64,000 bases of DNA from the NCBI GenBank assembly GCA_017527435.1, contig JAFXQB010000019.1, positions 1-64,000 of the forward strand, written 5' to 3'. This document shows positions 41,741 to 50,615 of the stretch, piece by piece. The stretch is from Salinivirgaceae bacterium (GTDB lineage: Bacteria; Bacteroidota; Bacteroidia; Bacteroidales; SZUA-534). A program made the position numbers and the translations under genes. The notes under the pieces were generated by a model. It ran no database searches and was not told where the DNA came from. It worked only from the letters and a program-made list of their open reading frames with translations. Numbering within the stretch: position 1 is the first letter of the stretch; every line of letters begins with the position of its first letter.

Positions 41741-43768
41741 ATGTCGTTTATCGGAATTTACCTTTTGACACTTTTGGCAGCAATGCTGCTTGTGGGGCTG
41801 CTCAAGCCCAGCGGCAAGAGCGTTGTCGCGGTTTGCGGCACGTTGGCCCTGTCGGTTGTGAGCAGTGTGCCGGCCGTTGGCGCGCTAATGGGCCAGACCT
41901 TCGCCAGTGGTTTTGCCGGCTCGTTCTTCACCGGACCGGTGCGCGTGGTTATCGACCCGTTGGCGGCGTGGTTCATTCTGGTTATCAATTTCACAATGAT
42001 TACCAGCGTGTTATACGGCCGCCAGTATATGCAGGCCTACGCCGACCGCCGTTCGGCCTTGAGTCTGCACTGGATGTGCTATCTGCTTGTGCACGCGGCA
42101 CTTACAACCATTTGCACAATGCAAAACAGCATTGGCTTCCTGGTTGCGTGGGAACTGATGGCTTTCAGTTCGTTTGTGCTTGTCATTTTTGAAGGCGACA
42201 AGGTGCGCACCATTCGCGCCGGCGTCAACTACCTGATACAGTCGCACATAGGTGTGGCGCTGCTCACTGTGGCGTTCGTCTGGGTGGCAATGGTGTCGGG
42301 CACCTACGATTTTTCGGGCATTGGGCAGTTTGTCGCCACGCAGTCGAAGGCGGCCTGCTTCGGACTGATGATGCTTTTCTTTGTCGGTTTCGCCTTCAAG
42401 GCTGGCTTTGTGCCGTTCCACACCTGGCTGCCGCACGCTCACCCCGCCGCGCCGTCGCACGTTTCGGGAATGATGTCGGGCGTGCTTATTAAAATAGGTA
42501 TCTACGGCATTGTCAGAATGCTTATCTTGATAAATGTCAACTATTTGGCTGTCGGCTACTTCATTCTCGCCATTTCAGTCGTTACGGGTGTTTACGGCGT
42601 GATGATGGCCATTGTGCAGCACAATCTGAAGAAACTGCTTGCATATCACAGCGTTGAGAATATTGGTATTATCGGCATTGGAATTGGTGTCGGCTGCCTG
42701 GGTTTAGGCTATGGAAATCAGTTACTTGCGATTATCGGCTTTGCCGGCGGACTGCTGCACGTGCTCAACCACTCGCTGTTCAAATCGTTGCTGTTCTACG
42801 GCGCGGGCAACGTCTATCAGGCCACGCACACAATGGATATTGAGCATTTTGGCGGGCTAATCAAGAAAATGCCGCAGACAGCCTGGCTGTTTCTGCTGGC
42901 GAGCCTGGCCATTTGCGGACTGCCGCCGTTCAACGGATTTGTGTCGGAATTCATTATTTACAACGGCCTGTTTGGCGGCATAAACGCTTCGTTCTCAACC
43001 GCTTCGGTGCTGATGTTTGTGGCGGCGATGGCTGGTTTGGCGCTCATTGGCGGATTGGCCATAATGTGCTTCACAAAGGCGTTCGGCATTGTCTTTTTGG
43101 GCGAGCCGCGCCACAAATTCCATTCGCAGCCGGCAGAATTCGGCTTTGCGCGCTTGCTGCCGATGTATTTGGTTGGATTGCTGATAGTTGCCGTTGGCCT
43201 GTTCCCGCAATATTTCGTGAGCGCCCTGCAAACTGTTCTGGCACAGACGGTTGGAGGCGCTACTCACCAGAGCGTTCTGCCGCTTTGCTGTGGCGCGATG
43301 AAGTGGATAAGTTGGTATATGATTGGTTTCGTGATACTTGTGGCGTTGATTTATGGTTTGCGAAGCCTTTGCGCCAGCCGTTTGCCCAAGGCCGAAGGCG
43401 ACACCTGGGGTTGCGGCTATCTTGCCCCGACGCCAAAAATCCAATACACGGCCAGTTCGTTTGTGCGCTCTTACCGCCGTCTGGCCAAGCCACTGCTGAA
43501 TATCCGCAAGCGTGCCGTCGATGTTGAAGGCGTCTTCCCGTCGCCGGCTTCGTACTCAACCGAAGCGCTCGACCACACCGAAACCGGGCTGATTCACCGC
43601 CCGCTGCGTGTTTTCCGCCTGATGCTCAATAAGTTGTCATTCCTGCAGAACGGCCGGCTTCAGAACTACATTCTCTACGGACTGCTGTTTATTGTGGTGG
43701 TGCTCGGCGTTCCGTTTATCTGCCACATTATCAGAGTATTTATAAACTATCTAAACACATTATTATAA
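41741..43768 (+). CDS. hyfB: Hydrogenase-4-like component B (NuoL-type antiporter subunit)
   Basis: The 675-residue membrane protein (E. coli HyfB 672) has some 16 membrane segments. It carries the NuoL/M/N-type ion-pump signatures: FVGFAFKAGFVPFHTWLPHAHPAAP near residue 215, SGMMSGVLIKIGIYGIVRM with the channel Lys near 250, MMAIVQHNLKKLLAYHSVENIG near 300, and HVLNHSLFKSLLFYGAG near 345. These Lys/His/Glu residues line the proton or Na+ channel in complex I and related hydrogenases. The C-terminal part (DTWGCGYLAPTPKIQYTASSF) is the HyfB/HycC extension. Its stop overlaps the hyfC start (TAATG). It should be a membrane-arm subunit of the complex described at hyfG and hyfI. Confidence 0.9.
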   Translation: MSFIGIYLLTLLAAMLLVGLLKPSGKSVVAVCGTLALSVVSSVPAVGALMGQTFASGFAGSFFTGPVRVVIDPLAAWFILVINFTMITSVLYGRQYMQAYADRRSALSLHWMCYLLVHAALTTICTMQNSIGFLVAWELMAFSSFVLVIFEGDKVRTIRAGVNYLIQSHIGVALLTVAFVWVAMVSGTYDFSGIGQFVATQSKAACFGLMMLFFVGFAFKAGFVPFHTWLPHAHPAAPSHVSGMMSGVLIKIGIYGIVRMLILINVNYLAVGYFILAISVVTGVYGVMMAIVQHNLKKLLAYHSVENIGIIGIGIGVGCLGLGYGNQLLAIIGFAGGLLHVLNHSLFKSLLFYGAGNVYQATHTMDIEHFGGLIKKMPQTAWLFLLASLAICGLPPFNGFVSEFIIYNGLFGGINASFSTASVLMFVAAMAGLALIGGLAIMCFTKAFGIVFLGEPRHKFHSQPAEFGFARLLPMYLVGLLIVAVGLFPQYFVSALQTVLAQTVGGATHQSVLPLCCGAMKWISWYMIGFVILVALIYGLRSLCASRLPKAEGDTWGCGYLAPTPKIQYTASSFVRSYRRLAKPLLNIRKRAVDVEGVFPSPASYSTEALDHTETGLIHRPLRVFRLMLNKLSFLQNGRLQNYILYGLLFIVVVLGVPFICHIIRVFINYLNTLL

Positions 43769-44664
43769 TGTTGAGTTTCGCGTTGATTTTTGTTGCCAGC
43801 CTGTTTTTCACGGGCATTGTGGTGCGCGTCAAGAGTCTGGCGTCGGGGCGGAAGGGCCCGGGCGTTTTCCAGCCAATCCGCGACATTTGGCGCCTTCTGC
43901 GCAAGGGCGCGGTATATAGCCGCACAAGCAGTCTGGTTTTCCAACTTGCGCCGTCGGTTTATTTCGCGTCCATACTGGCTGCCATAGCCGTTGTTCCGCT
44001 CGGCTCGTACGGCGGAATTATCTCATTCTCTTGCGATTTCGTCTTTTTCGCCTACGTTCTGGCGCTGGGCAAATTCTTCTGCATTATTGCCGCGCTCGAC
44101 ACCGGCAGCAGTTTCGAAGGAATGGGCGCCAGCCGCGAAGCCCTGTTCTCGATGCTCGCCGAACCGGCCTTTTTCATTCTGATGGGCACGCTCGGCCTGC
44201 TCACTGGTCACACGTCTTTCTTGCAGATTTTCAGCGGTTTGCATATCGATTCAAACCTTTCGTACATACTCGTGACCATTGCCTGCTTCCTGCTCATAAT
44301 GATTTGTATGATTGAGAACAGCCGGATGCCGGTCGATGACCCCAAAACGCACCTGGAACTCACTATGATTCACGAAGTTATGATACTCGACAACAGCGGC
44401 TTCGACCTTGGTCTGATTCTGCACGCCACCAACCTGAAATTCGCAATGTACGGCGCCCTGATTGCCAACCTTTTCATTGGCAATATGCCGCTCTGGCCGT
44501 CGGTTGCGGCGTTTTTCGGCATTCAGATAGCCACAGCCGTGGTGGCCGGTGTCATTGAGTCGTTTATGGCGCGTTTTCGGATGGGCCACAACTCGCAGTT
44601 CATTCTGGTGCTCTCGTCGCTCGCCCTGCTGATGCTTCTCGGCGTAATGCTGATTATTAATTGA
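43768..44664 (+). CDS. hyfC: Hydrogenase-4-like component C (NuoH-type subunit)
   Basis: The 298-residue protein has eight or so membrane helices and the NuoH/HycD signatures RKGPGVFQPIRDIWRLLRK near residue 30, FEGMGASREALFSMLAEPAFF near 117, and DDPKTHLELTMIHEVMILDNSGFDLGL near 190. The acidic residues of these cytoplasmic loops, which couple the quinone or hydrogenase module to the pump, are intact. Thus the joint between the soluble and membrane arms seems preserved. A repeat-rich gap of 105 bases separates it from hyfE. Confidence 0.9.
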   Translation: MLSFALIFVASLFFTGIVVRVKSLASGRKGPGVFQPIRDIWRLLRKGAVYSRTSSLVFQLAPSVYFASILAAIAVVPLGSYGGIISFSCDFVFFAYVLALGKFFCIIAALDTGSSFEGMGASREALFSMLAEPAFFILMGTLGLLTGHTSFLQIFSGLHIDSNLSYILVTIACFLLIMICMIENSRMPVDDPKTHLELTMIHEVMILDNSGFDLGLILHATNLKFAMYGALIANLFIGNMPLWPSVAAFFGIQIATAVVAGVIESFMARFRMGHNSQFILVLSSLALLMLLGVMLIIN

Positions 44665-44769
44665 AGGACTGAATGATTGAATGAGTAACTGATTATCTAA
44701 TGCCTAGTGCCTAATGCCTAATGCCTTTTTAACTTATAACTTAAAACTTCATAAAACTTATAACTTAAA
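44665..44769. repeat. Intergenic low-complexity repeats between hyfC and hyfE
   Basis: The gap contains TGAAGGACTGAATGATTGAATG, a series of TGCCTAATGCCTAG-type units, and AACTTATAACTTAAAAC-type units. Parts recur between hyfG and hyfI, and the first also after tdk. Confidence 0.75.
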
Positions 44770-45399
44770 ATGACCACAATCCTTCTTATCATATTCGCAA
44801 TCACGCTGTTATACTTTTCGATAGCGAATCGTTTGATGACTTATCTGTCGATTCTGACGTTGCAGGGCGTGTTGCTTTTTGGCGTGGCTCTGCTTGAGTT
44901 GCGCGAGATGAGCGCCGTCAACTTTGCCTTCATTCTGCTTGAAACAGTGATAGTTAAGGCCGTTGCCGTTCCGCTTTTCATTCGTCACGTCATTAAAAAG
45001 AACGGAATCCGCCGCGAAGCCGAGCCGTTTGTTCCGTACTTTATCTCGCTGATTGTCACTACATTGATAATCGTTATCGCCTTTGTGCTCTCAACAATGG
45101 TCGATGCGCCGAACATTAACCGCACCTATTTTGTGGTGGCCATTTCGGCGGTTTTCAGCGGGCTGTTCTTCATTGTGTCGCGCAAGAAGATAATCACCCA
45201 CGTCATTTGCTACGCGCTTATCGAGAACGGCGTGTTCATTCTGTCGCTCGCCGTGGGCAACGAGATGCCGCTGCTGGTCAACCTTGGCGTGCTTCTCGAC
45301 GTGTTTATCAGCATTTTCCTGCTGGGCATTTTTATCAACAAAATTGGCAATGTGATTAACGAAGGCAGTGTGGCCGAATTGAGTAGTATTAAAGATTAA
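44770..45399 (+). CDS. hyfE: Hydrogenase-4-like component E (NuoK-like region)
   Basis: The 209-residue protein (E. coli HyfE 216) has six hydrophobic segments. The first half (TTILLIIFAITLLYFSIANRLMTYLSILTLQGVLL) and the later ALIENGVFILSLAVGNEMPLL resemble the NuoK-type Glu-containing helices that carry ions between channels. The LLDVFISIFLLGIFINKIG end is typical for HyfE. It is followed 12 bases later by hyfF. The fit to family length and position in the operon supports the call. Confidence 0.85.
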   Translation: MTTILLIIFAITLLYFSIANRLMTYLSILTLQGVLLFGVALLELREMSAVNFAFILLETVIVKAVAVPLFIRHVIKKNGIRREAEPFVPYFISLIVTTLIIVIAFVLSTMVDAPNINRTYFVVAISAVFSGLFFIVSRKKIITHVICYALIENGVFILSLAVGNEMPLLVNLGVLLDVFISIFLLGIFINKIGNVINEGSVAELSSIKD

Positions 45400-45411
45400 C
45401 CGTTTGGTAAT

Positions 45412-46839
45412 ATGATAGTTACATATCTGATAGTATCGATTTTGATTGCGCTCTTGCTGTTTGTCAACAAGAGCAGGGCGCTCAACGGCGCGTTTGTGGG
45501 GCTGTTTATGGTTCTGCAGTGCGCGCTCACGGTTTTCGAGTTCACGCAGCGCGGAAACTACGACGCCGTCTATTTCAAGGCCGACTCGCTCGCCCTGCTG
45601 ATGCTTGCGGTGCTCACCGTGGTGGCCGTTCCGGCGCTTCTGCACAAGTTCAACTATGTTGAGCCCGAAGCCGAGACGCCACGCTCGCGCGGAATCTACT
45701 ATGGCGCTATGGTTCTGCTGGTTATGGCGCTTTCGGCGGCCACGCTGTCGTCGCATATCGCCGTCACCTGGATTTTTGTCGAAGTAACCACCTTGAGCGC
45801 GTCGGCACTGGTTTTCCACCGCCGCAACGCAGGCTCAATCGAAGCCACCTGGAAGTACATTTTCGTCTGCTCAATCAGCCTTGTCTTCGTGTTTATCGGC
45901 ATTCTGCTGGTCAGCATATCGCTTGGCGCGGCCGGGCAGGCGCAGTTGCAGTACGACAGCCTGATGCGCGTCGCCGCCGACCTTGACCCGTTCTGGATTA
46001 AAATCGCCTTCGTATTCATTTTCGCCGGCTACACCGCCAAATTCGGGCTTCTGCCGATGTACACCGCCGGAATCGACGCCAAAGACAAGGCGCCCGCACC
46101 CGCAGCGGCGTTGTTTTCGAGCGTGCTGATGAACGTTGGCTTTGTGGGCATTTTCCGATTCTACCAGATTGTGGCGCGCACCAGCGTCAGGCCGTGGGCC
46201 GATACCATAATTATGGTTGTGGCCGTTCTGTCGATTCTCATTTCGGCCGTCTATCTCATTAAAGTGAAGAATATCAAGCGAATGCTGGCCTATTCAAGCG
46301 TCGAGCATATGGGCGTTGTGGCGCTCGGACTGGCTGCCGGCGGCGTGGGCTGCTTTGCCGCAATTCTGCACCTTGTGCTGCACAGTTTCGCCAAATCGGC
46401 AATGTTTTTCCACACCGGACACATTTATAAATACTTCAAATCGAAGAACATATACAGCATTGGCAACTATTTCGGCCACAACCGCGCCGGTGCCGTGTTT
46501 ATGCTGCTGGCGTTTGTCTGCATTGCCGCAATGCCGCCTTCGGGCCTGTTTGTCAGCGAGTTGCTGACGTTCAAGGCGCTTATTGCCAGCCACCACATTC
46601 TGGCGCTCGTGATTGTGCTCGTGCTGCTCACCACCATTATCTGGGCTTTGGGGCGCAACATTCTGAAAATGCTCTTTGTCAATTCAGAGAATGTTCACGT
46701 GCAACCGTCTGTGCGACACAATGTTGCAGAGATGGTGATGCAATATTTGCTGCTCGCTCTCACTGTTTGGCTCGGATTCTGCCCGCCGCAGTGGTTCGTG
46801 GATTTGATTGAAGAAGCCGTTCAACTTATAACTTTCTGA
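45412..46839 (+). CDS. hyfF: Hydrogenase-4-like component F (NuoM/N-type antiporter subunit)
   Basis: The 475-residue second antiporter-like subunit has about 14 membrane segments. It has VTWIFVEVTTLSASALVFHRR near residue 120 with the usual Glu, FIFAGYTAKFGLLPMYTAGIDAKDKAPAP near 205, VKNIKRMLAYSSVEHMGVV near 288 and HLVLHSFAKSAMFFHTGHI near 325. The channel Lys and His appear intact. With HyfB, two antiporter-type subunits are present, so two ion channels are likely, besides the HyfC/E region. Confidence 0.9.
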   Translation: MIVTYLIVSILIALLLFVNKSRALNGAFVGLFMVLQCALTVFEFTQRGNYDAVYFKADSLALLMLAVLTVVAVPALLHKFNYVEPEAETPRSRGIYYGAMVLLVMALSAATLSSHIAVTWIFVEVTTLSASALVFHRRNAGSIEATWKYIFVCSISLVFVFIGILLVSISLGAAGQAQLQYDSLMRVAADLDPFWIKIAFVFIFAGYTAKFGLLPMYTAGIDAKDKAPAPAAALFSSVLMNVGFVGIFRFYQIVARTSVRPWADTIIMVVAVLSILISAVYLIKVKNIKRMLAYSSVEHMGVVALGLAAGGVGCFAAILHLVLHSFAKSAMFFHTGHIYKYFKSKNIYSIGNYFGHNRAGAVFMLLAFVCIAAMPPSGLFVSELLTFKALIASHHILALVIVLVLLTTIIWALGRNILKMLFVNSENVHVQPSVRHNVAEMVMQYLLLALTVWLGFCPPQWFVDLIEEAVQLITF

Positions 46840-46843
46840 TAAT

Positions 46844-48343
46844 ATGGATTTTATTAGCATAAAAAACAATCAGTGCATACGGTTCGGCGAGATTCCCGTT
46901 CTGCCTTATGCCGATTTTTACAGCCTGATAGACAATAAGTTGACAACCGCGCCCGATGCGCATTGTGTCGCCTACTACGGCGTGCCGATGGACGGCAAAA
47001 TCCGTCTCATTTGCTGCCTTGCCGACGATGCCACGCACCTTATCGACGTTGCTTCGGCAGTGGTTGAGCCCACGGCCGTTCTTGAGTCGCTCACACCCAA
47101 ACACCTTGACCTTCAGTTGTTTGAGCGCGAGATTCACGAGAATTTTGGTGTCGGATTCAGCGGCCACCCGTGGCTCAAGCCCGTGCGCTATCCGCACAAT
47201 GCCACCGACCGCTCGCTGAAAATGCAGGATTATCCGTTCTATCAGATTGACAGTGAAGAACTTCACGAAGTGGGTGTGGGGCCGATTCACGCGGGAATCA
47301 TTGAGCCTGGCCATTTCCGTTTCATTTGCAACGGCGAGCAGATTCTGCACCTTGAAATTCAGTTGGGCTATCAGCACCGCGGCGTTGAGACGCTTTTCTT
47401 GCAGAAAAACAATCTGTTGCAGCGCGCCACACTGGCCGAGAACATTGCTGGCGACACCGTCATTGGCCACTCAACGGCTTTTGCCAATCTTTGGGAAAGC
47501 CTTTGCGGATTCGAGCCGAGCCGTCAACTGCAAATCGAACGCGCCTTCGCACTTGAAAATGAGCGCATTGCAATCCACACTGGTGACTTGAGCGGTATCT
47601 GCACCGACATTGCCTATCAGTTGGGCAACTCGGTTTTCGGCCGCCTGCGCACGCCTGTAATCAACTATTTCCAACGCTGGGAGGGCAACCGCTTTGCCAA
47701 GGGGCTTATCCGTCCTGGCAAAACTAACTTCCACTTTACCAAAGAGTTGGCGCAGCAATGGATAGAGATGATTTCGGCATATCAGCCCGATTTTGTTGAG
47801 ATGGCAAACCAGACGTTCGACCTGCCGTCGGTGCTGTCGCGAATTGAGCGCACAGGCATTGTTGAGCCCGAAACGGCGCGAAAGATTGGAATGGTGGGAA
47901 TGGCCGCCCGCGCAAGCAACGTTAGCCGCGATGTGCGTTCGTCGCACCCGTGGGGCTACTACAACGAGATTCAGTATCAGCCCGTTACAGAGCCTGTCGG
48001 CGATGTTTACTGCCGTGCCCGTATCCGCCACGACGAGATTCTGAAATCAATCGACCTGATGAAGCAAATGATTGATACAATGGATTATACCGCACAACCG
48101 TCGGCACCGCTGGCCAACGCCGCCGCCGACTCGTTTGTGGTGTCGCTTGTCGAAGGCTGGCGTGGCGAGATTTGCCACTGCGCAATCACCGACGCACAAG
48201 GTAACTTGCTGCATTACAAGATTAAAGACCCGTCGTTCCACAACTGGCTGGGCCTTGCCCTTGCCGTCCGCAACAACGAGATTTCCGATTTCCCAATCTG
48301 CAACAAGAGTTTCGACCTTTCGTACAGCGGACACGACTTATAA
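46844..48343 (+). CDS. hyfG: Hydrogenase-4-like large subunit (NuoC-NuoD fusion) without NiFe ligands
   Basis: The 499-residue protein joins a NuoC-like part (HLDLQLFEREIHENFGVGFSGHPWLKPVRYP near residues 87-117) to a NuoD/HycE-like part (HLEIQLGYQHRGVETLF near 170). In hydrogenases the first NiFe motif reads R-x-C-G-x-C after this point; here the same place has AENIAGDTVIGHS (about 198-210). The second motif, D-P-C-x-x-C near the C-terminus, is replaced by NKSFDLSYSGHDL. All four NiFe-binding Cys are thus absent, as in the Ech-hydrogenase-related (Ehr) complexes. It cannot be a hydrogenase; it probably binds a quinone or another site, or has only a structural role. Four bases after hyfF. Confidence 0.88.
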   Translation: MDFISIKNNQCIRFGEIPVLPYADFYSLIDNKLTTAPDAHCVAYYGVPMDGKIRLICCLADDATHLIDVASAVVEPTAVLESLTPKHLDLQLFEREIHENFGVGFSGHPWLKPVRYPHNATDRSLKMQDYPFYQIDSEELHEVGVGPIHAGIIEPGHFRFICNGEQILHLEIQLGYQHRGVETLFLQKNNLLQRATLAENIAGDTVIGHSTAFANLWESLCGFEPSRQLQIERAFALENERIAIHTGDLSGICTDIAYQLGNSVFGRLRTPVINYFQRWEGNRFAKGLIRPGKTNFHFTKELAQQWIEMISAYQPDFVEMANQTFDLPSVLSRIERTGIVEPETARKIGMVGMAARASNVSRDVRSSHPWGYYNEIQYQPVTEPVGDVYCRARIRHDEILKSIDLMKQMIDTMDYTAQPSAPLANAAADSFVVSLVEGWRGEICHCAITDAQGNLLHYKIKDPSFHNWLGLALAVRNNEISDFPICNKSFDLSYSGHDL

Positions 48344-48472
48344 ATTGAAGGGCTGAAGGATTGAAGGATTGAAGGATTGAATAACTGATTGATTGAATGT
48401 TCGCACAGACAACACAGATACAAATTACTAATGCCTAGTGCCTAATGCCTAACACCTAACACCTAAATTACT
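48344..48472. repeat. Intergenic repeats between hyfG and hyfI
   Basis: The gap begins with four TGAAGGATT/TGAAGGGCT units, then GATTGATTGAATG, and ends with TAATGCCTAGTGCCTAATGCC and three CTAACACC units. It shares blocks with the hyfC-hyfE gap and with the tdk 3' side. No gene. Confidence 0.8.
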
Positions 48473-49222
48473 ATGTTTATCAACAACTTAAAAATATTAT
48501 TCCACCAGGGCAAGCAGTTCATTCCTGATGTTACCACGACCGATGTTCCAGGTGTGTTCCGTGGCCGCCCCGTGATTACCGACGCCGCTTGCAACGAGCA
48601 GCAACTCATTGATTTATGCCCCACGGGCGCAATCAGCGGCAAGCCGTTGAGCATTGATTTGGGACGCTGCACCTTCTGCGGCGAGTGCGCATTTGCCTGT
48701 CCCGAAAAAATCCGTTTCACCAAGGATTACAAAATGGCCACCAACGACCGCAACCGTCTGATTGTCAGTGGTGACCAACCCATTGAAGTGGATGCCGACA
48801 ATGTTCGCGCCGAGATTCACCGTTTGTTCGGCCGCTCGCTCAAGTTGCGCGAAGTGTCGGCCGCTGGCGACAACAGTTGCGAGTGGGAACTGAACGCCAC
48901 CAGCAATGTCAACTTCGATATGGGCCGCTTCGGTATCGACTTTGTAGCGTCGCCCCGCCACGCCGACGGCATTGTAGTTACTGGACCAATCTCTGAAAAT
49001 ATGGCCGAAGCGCTCGAAATCTGCTATCACGCCACTCCCGACCCGAAGATTCTTATTCTGGCTGGCACCGACGCTATCAGTGGTGGCATTTTTGCCGATA
49101 GCCACGCACTTAACCGCTCGTTTTTAGACAAATACAAAGTCGATTTGTACGTTCCTGGAAACCCCGTCCACCCGCTGGCTTTTGTCAATGGCGTGTTGAG
49201 TTTGGTAAGGGGAAAGAAGTAG
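48473..49222 (+). CDS. hyfI: Hydrogenase-4-like small subunit fused to a ferredoxin (HyfH-HyfI), cluster ligands degraded
   Basis: The 249-residue protein combines a HyfH-like ferredoxin part (residues about 30-85) with a NuoB/HyfI-like part (about 115-249: FGIDFVASPRHADGIVVTGP, SGGIFADSHAL, VDLYVPGNPVHPLAF). The second ferredoxin motif Cys66-x2-Cys69-x2-Cys72-x3-Cys76-Pro is complete. The first keeps only Cys49-Pro, enough with 66, 69 and 72 to bind one [4Fe-4S]. In the NuoB part the proximal (N2-like) cluster normally has four Cys. Here only Cys136 (SCEWELN) remains; the first position is Asn or Asp, the third is Asp200 (GTDAISGG) and the fourth is Asn230 (PGNP). The cluster is thus unlikely to form. 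The frame is intact and conserved residues around the losses are kept, so it is not a pseudogene. Confidence 0.88.
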   Translation: MFINNLKILFHQGKQFIPDVTTTDVPGVFRGRPVITDAACNEQQLIDLCPTGAISGKPLSIDLGRCTFCGECAFACPEKIRFTKDYKMATNDRNRLIVSGDQPIEVDADNVRAEIHRLFGRSLKLREVSAAGDNSCEWELNATSNVNFDMGRFGIDFVASPRHADGIVVTGPISENMAEALEICYHATPDPKILILAGTDAISGGIFADSHALNRSFLDKYKVDLYVPGNPVHPLAFVNGVLSLVRGKK

Positions 49223-49300
49223 TATCCTATAATTATCAGGAGAGTGATTATAAAAAATGCCGCCACAAATTACGGCATTATTATTGGCGATAAAGGCATT

Positions 49301-50548
49301 CTAATATATAGCATATCGCGATATGTCTGATATAACCCAATCAAATTGTGGCTTCGCAACAATGTTCCCGTTTTTATCTATGATTCCCCATTTGCCATTT
49401 TGTTCAAAAAATATAGTGTTCTCATAAATCTTCACATCATCATATTGTGGATTAACAACCAAATTGCCAGTCTCATCAATACATCCCCATTTGCCGTTAA
49501 ATTCGACAGGAGCCAAATCATCTTCGTCAAAATCATCAGCATTGTCAAATTGCGGTTTGATAACCCAATTGCCAGTTTTGTCAATATATCCCCATTTGTC
49601 GTTTAATTTTACACAAGCCAAACCATTTTCGGCAAAACTACTAGCATAGTCAAATTGCGGGTTGATAACCCACTTGCCTGTTTTGTCAATATAACCCCAT
49701 TGGCGGTTTAATTCGGCACGAGCCAAACCATTTTCGGCAAACTGACCAACCCAGTCTTGCAGGTTGATAACCCACTTGCCTGTTTTGTCAATATAGCCAC
49801 ATTGGCGGTTTAATTCGACACGAGCCAAATTGTTTTCGTCAAAATCATCAGCATCATAAAATTGCGGATTGATAACCCAATTGCCAGTTATGTCAATATA
49901 GCCATATTTGTCGTTTAATTTGACACGAGCCAAACCGTTATCAGCAAAATTATAAGCATCGTCAAATTGCGGTTTGATAACCCAATTGCCAATCTTGTCA
50001 ATATAACCATATTTGCCGTTTAATTTGGCAAGAGCCAAACCATTTTGGGCAAAATCATAAGTCGCGTCAAATTGCGGGGTTATAACCCAATTGCCTGTTT
50101 GGTCAATATAGCCCCATTTACCGTTTAATTTTGCACAAGCCAGACCATATTCGGTAAACTTTACCGCATAGTCAAATTGCGGTTTAATAACCCAATTGCC
50201 AGTTTTGTCAATAAATCCATATTTGTCGTTTAATTCGACACAAGCCAACCCGTTTTCGGCAAAACTATAAGCATAGTCAAATTGCAGTTTGATAACTATC
50301 TTGCCAGTTTTGTCAATAAAGCCGTATTTACCTTTTTTGTTTCTAGCAACAGCCAAACCATTTTCGGTAAAATACCAAACATCGTCAAATTGCGGTTTGA
50401 TAATCCACTTGCCTGTTTGGTCAATAAAGCCACATCCTTTCCAAAATTTTTTAGCACGAATGAGAGTCGTATTATTGTTGTTTTGTGTTGTGCAACCAAT
50501 CAAAAAAGTTGCTGTTAACATTGTTGCTGCCAATAATTTACATTTCAT
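49301..50548 (-). CDS. WG-repeat lipoprotein
   Basis: The 415-residue protein has a lipobox TFLIGC near residue 15 (MKCKLLAATMLTATFLIGC), which sets the start at 50548. The rest is about 11 repeats of some 35 residues of the form G(Y/F)IDKTGNWVIKPQFD followed by an F-A-E-NGLA-VKLN stretch: the WG repeat family. Such repeats probably form a beta-propeller- or solenoid-like surface and bind protein or sugar, but no function is proven. At the DNA level the units are very similar and AT-rich compared with the hyf genes. The gene lies antisense between hyfI and a second copy of the hyfI 3' end, which marks it as inserted. Confidence 0.85.
   Translation of the reverse strand: MKCKLLAATMLTATFLIGCTTQNNNNTTLIRAKKFWKGCGFIDQTGKWIIKPQFDDVWYFTENGLAVARNKKGKYGFIDKTGKIVIKLQFDYAYSFAENGLACVELNDKYGFIDKTGNWVIKPQFDYAVKFTEYGLACAKLNGKWGYIDQTGNWVITPQFDATYDFAQNGLALAKLNGKYGYIDKIGNWVIKPQFDDAYNFADNGLARVKLNDKYGYIDITGNWVINPQFYDADDFDENNLARVELNRQCGYIDKTGKWVINLQDWVGQFAENGLARAELNRQWGYIDKTGKWVINPQFDYASSFAENGLACVKLNDKWGYIDKTGNWVIKPQFDNADDFDEDDLAPVEFNGKWGCIDETGNLVVNPQYDDVKIYENTIFFEQNGKWGIIDKNGNIVAKPQFDWVISDISRYAIY
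49370..50440 (-). repeat. Tandem WG-repeat DNA units of about 105 bases
   Basis: About 11 direct units of roughly 105 bases encode the WG repeats. Neighbouring units share long identical blocks such as the complements of TTGCCAGTTTTGTCAATA and CAAATTGCGGTTTGATAAC, so unequal recombination could change their number. Confidence 0.75.
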
Positions 50549-50615
50549 AGTTCTCGGTAATAAAAGTGAAAACAAAATAAAAGTCATTCAAATATAGCAT
50601 TTCTAATCGCATCTA

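Noticed and set aside
41741..49222. Functional group 4 [NiFe] hydrogenase or formate hydrogenlyase
   Set aside because: The large subunit has none of the NiFe-binding cysteines and no formate dehydrogenase or maturation genes are adjacent.
41741..49222. Ordinary respiratory complex I (nuo)
   Set aside because: Subunits are of HyfB/C/E/F type, NuoEFG and NuoA/J are missing, and the C-D fusion and ferredoxin fusion are of the hydrogenase-4 kind.
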